The notes under the pieces are model-generated. The model saw nothing but the letters and a program-made list of their open reading frames with translations, did no database searches and was not told the DNA's origin. The position numbers were made by a program, and so were the translations under genes. Shown here in pieces: positions 1 through 9,410 of a stretch of 64,000 nt of DNA. Positions within the stretch are counted from its first letter, which is position 1; every line of letters starts with the position of its first letter. The DNA comes from Acinetobacter sp. WCHAc010034 (GTDB taxonomy: Bacteria > Pseudomonadota > Gammaproteobacteria > Pseudomonadales > Moraxellaceae): NCBI RefSeq assembly GCF_001696615.3, contig NZ_CP032279.1:2108001-2172000 (forward strand), read 5' to 3'.

Positions 1-1134
1 AATATTTCTTCTCAAGTTATTTTCTTTAGTGACTTGGAAATTCAAAAATTAAGAGATCATTGTAAATTAACTACAAAAGCAGCACGAAGAAATTTGAGAA
101 ACCAAACAGAGCATCGAAGGAATGATCAAAATTTAAAAATTATATTTCCTATTAGAAGAATACCAGCAGCTACAGTGGAAAAGGAACACGCGATAAATAG
201 AATAACAATATTTGCTAATTTATTTGAATTTGTGGCAACTAATATTTTGAGAAATCAACCTTCTTTTTATAATTATCTAGATATTATTAAAAATACAAAA
301 GCTGAAATATTAAAACAAAAAGATAGGTGTGGTGATTCTAAGACTAGAAATTCTGACCCTAATAAGAAAGCCCCTCACCCAGATATTTTCAAACATGTCA
401 TGGAAATAGCAGAACCCTCGCATGTTTATAATCCTTATACAAAATCTGTAAGGCAAAGAAATTATTTACTTCTATGGATTCTTTATGAAACTGGTATGAG
501 GGCAGGAGAAGTTTTACAATTAAAAGTTTCAGATATTGATTTTGCACGAAATGTAGTTCAGATCCAATCTCGGCATGATGATCCAGAAGATAAATTTAGA
601 ACTGATGAACCGAATGCTAAAACTTTAGAAAGAGATTTGCCTATAAATCAGGATTTAAGCAATCAGCTTCGTAAGTATGTTTTAGAAGAGCGTCGTTTTA
701 TCCCAAATGCTCATACTCACAAATTCTTATTCATATCTCATAAGGGGGTTAGTAAAGGACGTCCTCTCTCTTTAATTCAATTTTCAAGAATTGTTGAAAA
801 AATTTCTGGAAATGAAGAGTTAGCTTCTTTCATTAAGAAGAATGGGTTTGTGGTTAAAAAGAGAGTAACAAGGCATGGCTTTAGACATGATTTCAATAAT
901 AGATTTTCAAATAATATTGATGAACATAATCATAAAGCATCTCAGGATGGCCGTATTGATGAAGTGATTTCTGAGAAAAAAGAAATTCAGCAAAGAATGT
1001 ATATTAATGGTCATAAAAGTGAAAATTCTGCCCAAGTTTATAATCTTCGTCATACCAAAGAGCAAGCAGAAAAGTTATTGAAACGTGAACTTGAAAAAAT
1101 GGATTCCCTTATTAAGAAGGGGCAAGAAAAATGA
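1..1134 (+). CDS. Tyrosine recombinase, first gene of a multi-recombinase module (5' end outside window)
   Basis: This is a DNA breaking-rejoining enzyme of the phage-integrase family. Counting from a TTG at 34, box I is TGMRAGEVLQLKVSDI (about residue 154), the HxxR box is TRHGFRHDF (about 280), and the late histidine and nucleophile tyrosine lie in GHKSENSAQVYNLRH (about 327-341), so the catalytic set looks complete. The frame is open from the TTG back to base 1, so the gene probably starts upstream of the window. Its stop overlaps the next gene's ATG by four bases (ATGA), which suggests translational coupling. The size and order recall TnpA of Tn554-type elements or the recombinase of Gamma-Mobile-Trio islands. 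The exact family is inference. Confidence 0.85.
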   Translation, partial: NISSQVIFFSDLEIQKLRDHCKLTTKAARRNLRNQTEHRRNDQNLKIIFPIRRIPAATVEKEHAINRITIFANLFEFVATNILRNQPSFYNYLDIIKNTKAEILKQKDRCGDSKTRNSDPNKKAPHPDIFKHVMEIAEPSHVYNPYTKSVRQRNYLLLWILYETGMRAGEVLQLKVSDIDFARNVVQIQSRHDDPEDKFRTDEPNAKTLERDLPINQDLSNQLRKYVLEERRFIPNAHTHKFLFISHKGVSKGRPLSLIQFSRIVEKISGNEELASFIKKNGFVVKKRVTRHGFRHDFNNRFSNNIDEHNHKASQDGRIDEVISEKKEIQQRMYINGHKSENSAQVYNLRHTKEQAEKLLKRELEKMDSLIKKGQEK

Positions 1135-2150
1135 TGCCAGAACATAGCTTTTCTCAAACAGAACAGACATATTCGACGAGATACTCAAAGGCAGGATATG
1201 CATTTAATTTAAATGATGATATATGGGTTTTAGATAAAAATAGAACTATTAATTGGAGACTAGCCAATCAAGAGATTGATAAAGTAGTTTATGCAGGTTT
1301 TAAATTAACAATCGCAAGGCTTGCAGAAGAAGTCTCTTCTCACCATACATACAATTGTTGGAGTTATACAAAAACATATTTGTTATCGTCTGATATGTAT
1401 CAAGAAGGATTGATTACATCAAAATTAATTTTGACTCTCAAAGCAACTTTGACTCAAGAGAATGAGTACAAACTTGGAACAATTCGCGCATTATTAAGAT
1501 GTTGGATGGAGTGGGACTTCAAAGGATTAGAAAAGGGATTGGAAAATACTTTAGATCGTCTAATTCTAAGCGGTAATATCAAGGGAAAAGCAGTTTTACA
1601 AAATTGTCCTTATACAGGTCCATATACTTTAACTGAACAACAATTCTTATTAGTGTGGGCTGGAAATGCTTTTAATACTGGAAAACTCACTTTAGAAGAG
1701 TTTGCGTGGTTTTATACCATATACGCTACAGCTCGTAGACCTATACAAATCTTAGCATTGAGAATATGTGATTTAACTATTCAAAATAATTTAGATGGAA
1801 TGAAGTACGAGTTAAACATTCCACGCGCAAAGCAACGAGGAGGTATATTCAGAGGAGAAATGCGCAGTCTAAGTATTACAGAAGATATGTATTTAATTTT
1901 AATGAATTTAATTAATGATGTAAAAATTAAAGTTAAAAGATATTTACCCGATATTGAGTCAGAAGATTTAGATCAAATCCCTATTTTCTTGAATAATAAG
2001 AATTTAAATAGTGTTAATTCAGTTGAGGATCTTAGAGATAAGTTAAAAACTATTCCTGATTATTTGCATGGAGGAGCTAGTAAACATAACTCTCTAAGTA
2101 ATAGTGTGTCGAAAAAATGTGAAGCTATTTCTGAACGGACTGGAGAATAT
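1131..2150 (+). pseudogene. Tyrosine recombinase 2, 5' fragment (split by an IS3-family element)
   Basis: These 340 codons are the N-terminal two thirds of a second tyrosine recombinase. The start ATG overlaps the stop of the preceding gene as ATGA. Box I is visible as ATARRPIQILALRICDL (about residue 200), with the catalytic Arg. Translation now ends at a TGA formed by the first bases of the inserted IS. The other catalytic boxes are on the far side of the IS. Removing the IS and one copy of the 3-bp duplication restores one continuous frame of 517 residues (340 + 177). The damage is therefore insertional, with no other lesion seen. Confidence 0.85.
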
Positions 2151-2214
2151 TGAATAGCCACCGATTTTGTAGACACCTTTTAGTTAGATAAAATGGCTAA
2201 TTAACGAGGTGCTT

Positions 2215-2496
2215 ATGAGCAGTAGCAAACGATACCCTGAAGAATTCAAAATTGAAGCAGTAAAGCAAGTGACTGAAAAAGGTCATAGCGTGGCTGAAGT
2301 TGCCGCACGTTTAGGTACAACCACGCATAGTCTTTATGCTTGGATCAAGCGTTATGCTCCTCAAGAACCTAAAATCACAGACTCTAGGGATGCAGTTTCA
2401 GAATTGGCAAAGCTAAAAAAGGAGTTGCAAAGAGTTACTGAAGAAAGGGACATATTAAAAAAAGCCGCGGTGTACTTCGCAAGCCAGTCCAAATGA
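2215..2496 (+). CDS. IS3-family transposase OrfA
   Basis: This 93-aa protein is the DNA-binding half of an IS3-type transposase. The N-terminus YPEEFKIEAVKQV starts a helix-turn-helix (residues about 7-50). A leucine-rich coiled coil (LKKELQRVTEERDILKKAA) follows near the C-terminus. The ATG at 2215 was chosen because GAGG lies seven bases upstream; a GTG six bases earlier is in frame but less likely. The gene overlaps orfB by four bases (ATGA), and an A7 run just before the end fits a -1 frameshift. Confidence 0.9.
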   Translation: MSSSKRYPEEFKIEAVKQVTEKGHSVAEVAARLGTTTHSLYAWIKRYAPQEPKITDSRDAVSELAKLKKELQRVTEERDILKKAAVYFASQSK

Positions 2497-3365
2497 GGTA
2501 TGCCTTTATTCAGGACAATCAGCACATATGGTCTGTTCGTCGTTTATGTTCGACTCTAGATGTTCATCACAGTGGTTATTACGCATGGTTGAAACAACCC
2601 ACTAGTAAAACTGCGAGGAAACGACAACAGCTTTCAGGATTGATTAAACAGTTCTGGCTGGAATCTGGCGGAGTCTACGGCTATCGCAAGATTCACTGTG
2701 ATTTGAAAGATGTTGGCGAAAATTGCGGTATCAACCGGGTGCATAGGTTAATGAAAGCGAATGGGCTTAAATCACAGCGCGGCTATCGCAAGCCTAGATC
2801 TTATGCAGGTACGCCAAGTATTGTTTCCGCAAACACCTTAGAACGACAGTTTAATCCAACTCAGCCTAATCGGAAGTGGGTAACAGACATTACGTATATT
2901 CGTACACATGAAGGTTGGTTATATCTTGCTGTTGTAATTGATCTATTTTCACGCCTTGTTGTTGGGTGGTCTATGAAATCAAGAATGACTACAGATCTTG
3001 TGCTAGATGCGTTATTGATGGCTTTATGGCGGAGAAAACCAAAGAACAAGGTTTTGATTCATTCTGACCAAGGCAGCCAATATACCAGTCATGAATGGCA
3101 AGCATTCCTTAAACAACATAATTTGGAATGCAGTATGAGTCGTAGAGGCAATTGCCATGATAATGCTGTTGCAGAAAGCTTTTTCCAGCTATTAAAACGG
3201 GAACGAGTTAAGAAGAGAAACTATGCATCAAGAACTGAAGCGAGGTCAGATATCTTTGAATATATTGAAATGTTTTATAACTCAAAAAGAAGACATGGTT
3301 CCAATGGACAACGTTCTCCATTAGATTATGAAAAGTCCCATCAAAAGATGGTTATGTGTGTCTAG
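2493..3365 (+). CDS. IS3-family transposase OrfB (DDE integrase)
   Basis: This 290-aa catalytic half of the IS3 transposase has an HTH_21-like N-terminal segment (GVYGYRKIHCDL) followed by an rve integrase core. The DDE residues are visible in WVTDITYI, HSDQGSQY and the NAVAESFF segment that carries the final Glu. Length and motifs match full-length OrfB proteins. It is normally made as an OrfAB fusion by frameshifting, although an ATG at the overlap also permits separate synthesis. Confidence 0.93.
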   Translation: MRYAFIQDNQHIWSVRRLCSTLDVHHSGYYAWLKQPTSKTARKRQQLSGLIKQFWLESGGVYGYRKIHCDLKDVGENCGINRVHRLMKANGLKSQRGYRKPRSYAGTPSIVSANTLERQFNPTQPNRKWVTDITYIRTHEGWLYLAVVIDLFSRLVVGWSMKSRMTTDLVLDALLMALWRRKPKNKVLIHSDQGSQYTSHEWQAFLKQHNLECSMSRRGNCHDNAVAESFFQLLKRERVKKRNYASRTEARSDIFEYIEMFYNSKRRHGSNGQRSPLDYEKSHQKMVMCV

Positions 3366-3383
3366 AGTTTTGGTGGCTATTCA

Positions 3384-3920
3384 TATATTCATTTTACTCC
3401 AATAAGATGCAGAAGAACGCGAGCGACTAATTTGGTACGCCATGGCATTACTGGTGTCCAATTGGCTTATCTAATGGACCATTCAGATACACAACAATTA
3501 AAAGTTTACACTGCATATACTGCTGAATTAGCTGCCCGTATCTTTGACAAAATGAAAGATGCTATGGCCTTTTTAGCAGCTCAATTTGAAGGAAGATTAA
3601 TAGAAAATGAAAATGAAGCTATAAGAGGAAATGACCCTAGTAGTAGGGTTTATAAATCTAATAATGAGCACATTGGTAACTGTGGTGGCTCTCCTTCTTG
3701 TCAAGCTGGAATTAAAGCATGTTTATTGTGCAATAAATTCCAGCCACTTTTACATGCGCCTTGGGATGAGCTGTTTTTAGAATTATTAGAAGAGATGGAA
3801 CAGCGAGAAAAAGATGGAGCCAGTGAATTGATTTTAAAGTCATTTGACCTACAGTTAGCTCATGTGAAGGCCATTTTAGATGCATGTGATAAGCGAATTA
3901 CAATGGAAGAAATAGCATGA
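3384..3920 (+). pseudogene. Tyrosine recombinase 2, 3' fragment
   Basis: This is the C-terminal part of the recombinase split at 2150. In the restored frame it begins IHFTPIRCRRTRATNLVRHG, which supplies the box II arginines, and continues to LMDHSDTQQLKVYTAYT with the late His and nucleophile Tyr. A Cys cluster (NCGGSPSCQAGIKACLLCNKF, spacing C-x5-C-x6-C-x2-C) near 3679-3741 looks like a small zinc-binding element. A TTG at 3432 could restart translation, but the product would lack box I. The stop overlaps the next gene as ATGA, so the operon order is unchanged. Confidence 0.85.
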
Positions 3921-6064
3921 GTAATTTTGTTCAATTTGTACCAAAACATGCATTAGATTGTCAGAAAAATTTAAATGATTTCATTTTACGTGCTAAGAAT
4001 GATTTAAGTATCTATGAAGACCAGGGAGGATTTGAAAGTTCAAATTGGAAACATAGACTAGATAATGGTCGTTCAAATTCAATGGAATTCACAGGTTTGG
4101 CCCCTAAAGGGAAAAAAACTGGTGCACCTATGCAACAACCGTTCCTTGATTTTGCAAAAGCTTATGTACGTGATAATCAGACATGGAAAGCTACTAACCC
4201 TGGCAACATGATGATGGTATTAAAAGCTAGTCACGATGCTTTGCTTCAAATTTACTTGAAAGCTGATGTTCTATTAATTGATGGGATTGTTGTAAGAAGG
4301 GTATTGGAATTAATTTATGAGCGTAGTTCTGAAGCTTCAAGATATCGTTATGGTCAAATGCTGCAAGCTTTTCTAGAGGATTTAAAAAAATTTAAAATTA
4401 ATATCACTATCCCTCCTCAAGAAAATCTATGGAAAAGACCGGGGAACAAAGCGCAAGGGACTTCTAAAGAAGATAGACAATGGCAACAAGAACGTTTGCT
4501 CAGTTCTTTTGAGATAGGTGCTTTAGCAGATGCATTTAGATTAGCAAAAACTCCTTATCAAAAATTTTATTCAGCACAATCTGCATTGCTTTTGGCAGCC
4601 CCTAGCCGAGGAGGTGAACTTAGTTTTCTTACAGTAGATTGTTTATCAAGTGAGGAGCTAAGTGAAATAGAAAAGAAAAACACAGGTCTGGATCAATTAT
4701 GGAATATAGCGTGGAAGGCTGAAAAGGGAGGAGGATTAATTAAGAAGCCCATTCACCCTTATATTGTTCCAACAATTCAACTAGCAATTGAAAGGCTAAA
4801 AGAAATAGGAGAGCCAGCTCGAAAAGCTGCTCAATGGGCCATAGAGCATCCAGATGAATTCTATCGTCATGAAGAATGCACTACTTCTCCTGATCATGGA
4901 GAAGATGAACCTTTGACTGTTGAACAGTTTTCAGGAGCAATGTGTATACAAACCCTTCCTTCGAATACTAAAGCATGGAGATTGACTGATACTGAAGTAT
5001 TCGCTCAGGTATTTCCACAAAAATGGATTCATAAGCTAATTCAAGGCAAAAAATATATAACTTACAGAGATTTAGCTAAATATACAATTGATAAATATAA
5101 AGAAAAATTTCCCAATTGGCCATTTGTCCCTGAAACAGGTAAACCTGTATCTGAATTATTATGTTTAGTACGTGAAAATGAATTTCATGCGGTATTTGCA
5201 CCTAAATTATACAGTTTTGAATGCCCCAATCTAAATTTGTTAAATGATGCACTAGGTGCTATTCATGAAAGAATATCAGGGAAAGATTCGCTTTTTAGCC
5301 AATTAGGTTTAGTTAATGAAGATGGCACAAATTTAGTAATCACTTCCCATCAAATACGTGTATGGCTCTCTACAGAAGCCGAACGTGGAGAAATGAACTC
5401 ATTAGATCTCGCAATGTATGCTGGTCGAAGCCGTGTTGAAGATAACTTAGCATATGATTTGAGAACACTTGAGGAAAAAACAGAAGAATCAAGAAAATTA
5501 CTAACTAAGTTAGGATTAGAAAGTTTAGACGGTACGAAATCTTTAACAGCGGTGAAATTAAACGTACCTGTAACGTTTAAGATGTTAGGTCATAAAGATC
5601 GTGTAGGTACTGTTCAGGTGTCTGGTTATGGATATTGTGAACATGATTGGACAATGACTCCTTGTACAAAGGCAGGCGAATGTATTAGTTGTAAAGAACA
5701 TGCATGTGTGAAAGGTCTTCCAAAAAATCTTGAAAAACTCAAGGAACTAGAGGTTGTTTATCAAGATGAACTGAATAGAGCAGCCGCTGCAACTAATGAT
5801 GGATTTGCTGGGGCAAATTCATGGTTAATCTATCATGGAAAAAAATTAGCAATCATTAAGACCTTAATAAAATATTTAGAAAATGATCAATTACCTGATG
5901 GTTTAATATTACGTATTCCTGAAGAGTTAGATATCAGTTTGACCAAAATAGCTTTAGGTGAGCAAAAACTAGTGAATGCAGTTAATGAAAAAAATCCAAT
6001 TTCTGCACAAATAATCAAGGAGTCAAGTACTTCGTTTTTGGCTTTATTAACAGGTGAATTATGA
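3917..6064 (+). CDS. Large tyrosine recombinase-like protein (third of the module)
   Basis: This 715-aa protein has a C-terminal tyrosine recombinase domain preceded by a long N-terminal region. Box I is LLAAPSRGGELSFL (about residue 230), the HxxR box is SHQIRVWL (about 477), and the tyrosine lies in MYAGRSRVEDNLAYD (about 500-514). After the catalytic core there is a Cys/His-rich segment (YCEHDWTMTPC...CISC...HAC, about 574-595), likely zinc-binding. The length suits TnpB of Tn554-like elements or the large Gamma-Mobile-Trio integrase. It is coupled by ATGA overlaps on both sides. The residue before the catalytic Tyr is not the usual His, so the active site may be divergent. Confidence 0.8.
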   Translation: MSNFVQFVPKHALDCQKNLNDFILRAKNDLSIYEDQGGFESSNWKHRLDNGRSNSMEFTGLAPKGKKTGAPMQQPFLDFAKAYVRDNQTWKATNPGNMMMVLKASHDALLQIYLKADVLLIDGIVVRRVLELIYERSSEASRYRYGQMLQAFLEDLKKFKINITIPPQENLWKRPGNKAQGTSKEDRQWQQERLLSSFEIGALADAFRLAKTPYQKFYSAQSALLLAAPSRGGELSFLTVDCLSSEELSEIEKKNTGLDQLWNIAWKAEKGGGLIKKPIHPYIVPTIQLAIERLKEIGEPARKAAQWAIEHPDEFYRHEECTTSPDHGEDEPLTVEQFSGAMCIQTLPSNTKAWRLTDTEVFAQVFPQKWIHKLIQGKKYITYRDLAKYTIDKYKEKFPNWPFVPETGKPVSELLCLVRENEFHAVFAPKLYSFECPNLNLLNDALGAIHERISGKDSLFSQLGLVNEDGTNLVITSHQIRVWLSTEAERGEMNSLDLAMYAGRSRVEDNLAYDLRTLEEKTEESRKLLTKLGLESLDGTKSLTAVKLNVPVTFKMLGHKDRVGTVQVSGYGYCEHDWTMTPCTKAGECISCKEHACVKGLPKNLEKLKELEVVYQDELNRAAAATNDGFAGANSWLIYHGKKLAIIKTLIKYLENDQLPDGLILRIPEELDISLTKIALGEQKLVNAVNEKNPISAQIIKESSTSFLALLTGEL

Positions 6065-6495
6065 AACCCAAGCTGATTGATGTAAATGAAATGAAAATTA
6101 TCGAGTCCATTTTAAATAAATGGTCTGGAAAGTTAACTTGGGATAATTTTGCAATATCGGTCGCTAGTGCATTGAATAGACCTTCTATTTCTAAATTCAC
6201 TTTAATGAGTTATGAACCTGTAAAGCAGGCTTTTAATTTTCGAAAGAAAACATTAAGAGAAGCAAAATCGCAGACTATTACATCGGCGAATGATGTAACT
6301 ATTGATATGTTGATTAAAGAAAACGAAGATCTAAGAAACCAAATAAAACACTTAGAGGAATTACTGAAAGATCGAGAAAACGTGTGGGTTGAGCAATATA
6401 GAAGATGGCAATACAACTTATCTCAAATACCAAATGTAGATCTAGCCACTTTAGATCTCCCATTGGTGAAAAAAATAAACTTCATCAATACTTAA
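6061..6495 (+). CDS. Small coiled-coil protein ending the recombinase operon
   Basis: This 144-aa protein overlaps the large recombinase by ATGA. Residues about 85-110 (LIKENEDLRNQIKHLEELL) form a clear coiled coil, and the N-terminal half is predicted helical without a motif I recognise. In size, position and coiled coil it parallels TnpC of Tn554-type transposons, which influences the orientation and efficiency of transposition. By position it could also be an accessory protein of a Gamma-Mobile-Trio-like module. Both assignments are inference from context. Confidence 0.65.
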   Translation: MKPKLIDVNEMKIIESILNKWSGKLTWDNFAISVASALNRPSISKFTLMSYEPVKQAFNFRKKTLREAKSQTITSANDVTIDMLIKENEDLRNQIKHLEELLKDRENVWVEQYRRWQYNLSQIPNVDLATLDLPLVKKINFINT

Positions 6496-6579
6496 TACTA
6501 TGAATTTTAAAGTATATTGAATTTCTAAATATATTGTTATTATTGCTTTATTTAGTTTAAATAGAAGAAAAGGTAACTT

Positions 6580-8136
6580 ATGTCTTATCAATTGAGCGAC
6601 TTAATAGAAGATAGTCGCCTACAAAGATTATTCTTATTTAAAAGCAAACCTTGCGCTTTACAACTGTGGATATTACAAATAAAAAAAGATAATCTTGTAG
6701 AGAACCGAATAGTATACGGGCGTTTGGTTCCATACAGTTTTTTTAATAACAGTTGGTCCTTTAGTGACAAGGATACTTCTCAAAGCGTCGAGAATTTTCG
6801 TGCTAGTGTTACCCAATTGAATTTATATATAGATAGCTCTCTGTGTAGTGATCTTTTTAGGATGATTTGTACAGGTCAATCTATTAATTCTATTAGCGAA
6901 GCTTTAAATTTAAAGATCCCCCAAAAGTTGAGTAAACAATACGGAAATACAATTCTAATAAACAAGAATCCAATTTTTAGACCTGTGAGTTATCTGGTCA
7001 ATCGTGACTCGTATCTCCCTAATTTACTGCTCAGTCCACACGGTAGTGCAGGAGCTTTAAGTGCTGCTGTAAGTAATAATGGTAAAAGTTTATTATTCTA
7101 TTTTGATGATAGTTATAGCCGTGATCTTGCTTCAGTAGTTCTAAAGAGACTTAAAGAAGATACAGGTATGGACTTTGATGGTGTTGATATCCCTAGATTA
7201 GGTGAAATCGAATTTTTGGTATTTCCAACATTAGATGATAAAGACAAAAATTTACTTACTATAGAAAGAACTAAATATAAAGGGTTAAGTATTAAGTTCA
7301 ATTCAAGTCAGATTCCTAATTTTGATAAATTTCAGTTCCATTTAAGCTGTGAGAATAATAACCAAGTTTATTTTTCAAAAATTGTTTTAGCTCAATCTAT
7401 TGGAAGTGGGATATTCCAATACTATTTTGATTTAGACGAAAAAACATTCAAAATTACTGATGCTACAAAAATTGATATTTTTGGTTTTAAGGAGAATGAT
7501 TTTACCGAAGGATACTTATGTTGCAGTTGGAGAATTACATACGTTAAAGAAATTAATTTACGGATGCATGTTATTGGTAATCAATCGAATTCTGTAAAAT
7601 TTGATTGGCTTGAAAAAACGGTTAACTCAAAAAAGAGTGACCGTTTAGTGGCAGTGCTAAATCCAGTAAAGAGTGCAGATATCTCAGAAAGCCGAATTAG
7701 GGAGGATGTAATTGATTTATGGATAGAAGAAAATCAGAAGTTGAAATCAATATTTCAAAAGCTCAATCCTCCTAAATCAAGTGGGAGATTTTTTCTTCAG
7801 TGGGGAAAAAGTGACGGTGAGGGGAGATTACAATTTGTTGAATGGTTTAAAGAATTAATAGCGAAACATAATAGTAAACATATTACTATTTTTGATCCTT
7901 ATTTTGAGGATGTTGGGTTAGGTTTGTTAACTTTGTATGCCTCAAAAAATGCTGAATATTCAATTTTTCGTAGTCTTCCAAAGTTATCGGATCCTAATAC
8001 ACCCAAGCGTAGAAAAACAGATAATGTTGTAAAAATAGGGGTTGATAATTTAATAGCAAACTGTGAGCAAAATAGAAAAAGACTGCAAAATAAAAAAATT
8101 AAAATTTACGGGTTAAAAGATGGTTATTTACATGAC
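6580..8136 (+). pseudogene. VPA1262-like PLD-fold protein, 5' half (split by IS3-family element)
   Basis: These 519 codons are the N-terminal half of a protein that was 1104 residues long before insertion. The first part is not recognisable beyond resemblance to the VPA1262 family, which is known from Vibrio island cargo. At about 400-450 the phrase ITIFDPYFEDVGL marks the start of a phospholipase D-like domain. The half ends at KIYGLKDGYLHD, and the Asp codon GAC is itself the duplicated target of the IS. A ribosome-binding site (AAAGG) precedes the ATG. The gene sits just downstream of the recombinase module, so it is probable island cargo with a defence or effector role (inferred). Confidence 0.75.
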
Positions 8137-8178
8137 TGATGTGTGCTGAATTAGCAGGAGACTTTCACTTGGGAGATT

Positions 8179-9048
8179 CTAGGCAGCTAACCGATAAAAG
8201 TCTTCTGCCATTTGATTTGGTGTCTTAAAATCCAAGCCTTTTTGAATTCTTCGCTGATTATAAAATAACTCTATATATTTTGTAATATCCGCTTTGGCTT
8301 CTTCCCTTGTTTTGTAGTTGCGATGATGGACTAGTTCATTTTTGAGTATGCCCCAGAAACTCTCTATCGGTGCATTATCAAAGCAGTCGCCTTTTTTGCT
8401 CATTGAACCCTGAAAATCAAATTTCTCAAGTAAGTTTCGATATTCATTACTGCAATATTGGCTGCCTCTATCTGAATGTACAATGAGATCTTTAGCAGGT
8501 TTCTGATTGCGAATAGCCATATTCAATGCATCACAAACAAGCTTGGCTGTCATGCGCTCATTTAAGCTATAGCCAACAACCTGTTTCGTGTAAAGATCTT
8601 TGACAGCTGCCAAGTACAACCAGCCCTCAGCCGTCCAAATGTAGGTAATGTCACTCGACCACGCAAGATTAGGCTTCGTCATTGAAAACTGTTGCTTGAG
8701 TAAATTGTCATAAATAGAACGGTTGTGATCACTGTTCGTGGTTCTTTTGAAACGCTTATGGCGCTTACAATACAACTGATTTGATTTTTTTATTTGGCGC
8801 ACAGCATACGTACTTATTTTGATACCTTGCGCTTGTAAATGCTTGGTTAATCGAACATAGCCATAGCTTTGTTTGGTTTCTTCATGGGCTATTTTGACCA
8901 AAATTGTCTGCTGATTTCGCTGAATTGATCTTTTACTCATGCCTCGCTTTAGCCAATCATAAAAGCGAGAAACGGATACACGAAGTAATCGAGCCATTAA
9001 AATAATCGGAAATAAGTGGCTTTGCGATTTCATATAGGCGTACCTCAC
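8179..9048 (-). CDS. IS3-family transposase OrfB (DDE integrase)
   Basis: This 289-aa integrase-core transposase contains an HTH_21-type segment (QSYGYVRLTKHLQAQG), then rve-domain motifs WSSDITYIW, HSDRGSQYCS and the Glu-containing NAPIESFWGILKNEL, giving a complete DDE triad. It overlaps orfA by four bases on the minus strand. Its sequence is clearly different from the OrfB at 2493-3365, so it belongs to another IS3 subgroup. Confidence 0.93.
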   Translation of the reverse strand: MRYAYMKSQSHLFPIILMARLLRVSVSRFYDWLKRGMSKRSIQRNQQTILVKIAHEETKQSYGYVRLTKHLQAQGIKISTYAVRQIKKSNQLYCKRHKRFKRTTNSDHNRSIYDNLLKQQFSMTKPNLAWSSDITYIWTAEGWLYLAAVKDLYTKQVVGYSLNERMTAKLVCDALNMAIRNQKPAKDLIVHSDRGSQYCSNEYRNLLEKFDFQGSMSKKGDCFDNAPIESFWGILKNELVHHRNYKTREEAKADITKYIELFYNQRRIQKGLDFKTPNQMAEDFYRLAA

Positions 9049-9344
9049 TGACTTTCTTTGGCAAAGTACGCTGCTGCCTTTTTTAAAAATTCACGTTCCA
9101 TTTCAGCTGTTTTGAGCTGTTGTTTAAGCTTCTTATTTTCTTCGAGTAAGGCGTTTAGATCGGGCGAATACTGTTTTGTGCCTGCTAAAGTTCCAGCCTT
9201 TGCTTTGTTATTCCAGTTCGAAAGGGTTTGCATTGAAATGCCAAGTTGTCTAGCGGATTCCGATACATTACCTTGGTTCTCTTCAATGGCTTTTATGGCT
9301 TCAGCTTTAAATTCTGCGGTGTAAGTCTTCTGTTTCTTGCTCAT
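9045..9344 (-). CDS. IS3-family transposase OrfA
   Basis: This 99-aa protein has an N-terminal helix-turn-helix (YTAEFKAEAIKAIEE...SESARQLGISMQTLSNW, residues about 8-45) and a C-terminal leucine-rich coiled coil (LLEENKKLKQQLKTAEMERE). It forms the DNA-binding part of the transposase whose catalytic part is encoded by the overlapping orfB. Confidence 0.9.
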   Translation of the reverse strand: MSKKQKTYTAEFKAEAIKAIEENQGNVSESARQLGISMQTLSNWNNKAKAGTLAGTKQYSPDLNALLEENKKLKQQLKTAEMEREFLKKAAAYFAKESQ

Positions 9345-9410
9345 GGTAAACTCCTAATGAGTATGTATAGTTTACCAAGTTAAACCCTCCTGTTTTTTAA
9401 GCACACATCA

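Larger units (their letters stand above)
2151..3383 (+). mobile_element. IS3-family insertion sequence (1233 bp) with TAT target duplication
   Basis: The terminal inverted repeats both begin TGAATAGCCACC and continue with partial matching. They are flanked by the direct repeat TAT at 2148-2150 and 3384-3386. The element carries orfA and orfB in the arrangement usual for the IS3 family. A run of seven A residues near the end of orfA (about 2456-2462) could serve as the -1 frameshift site that makes the OrfAB transposase. The ends, both reading frames and the duplication are intact, so the element looks recent and possibly active. Confidence 0.93.
8137..9410 (-). mobile_element. Second, different IS3-family element (1274 bp) with GAC target duplication
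   Basis: Perfect 10-bp terminal repeats TGATGTGTGC / GCACACATCA bound the element. The direct repeat GAC is at 8134-8136 and 9411-9413. orfA and orfB lie on the minus strand with a four-base overlap. The transposases and the ends differ from those of the IS at 2151-3383, so this was an independent insertion. All parts look intact. Confidence 0.93.
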
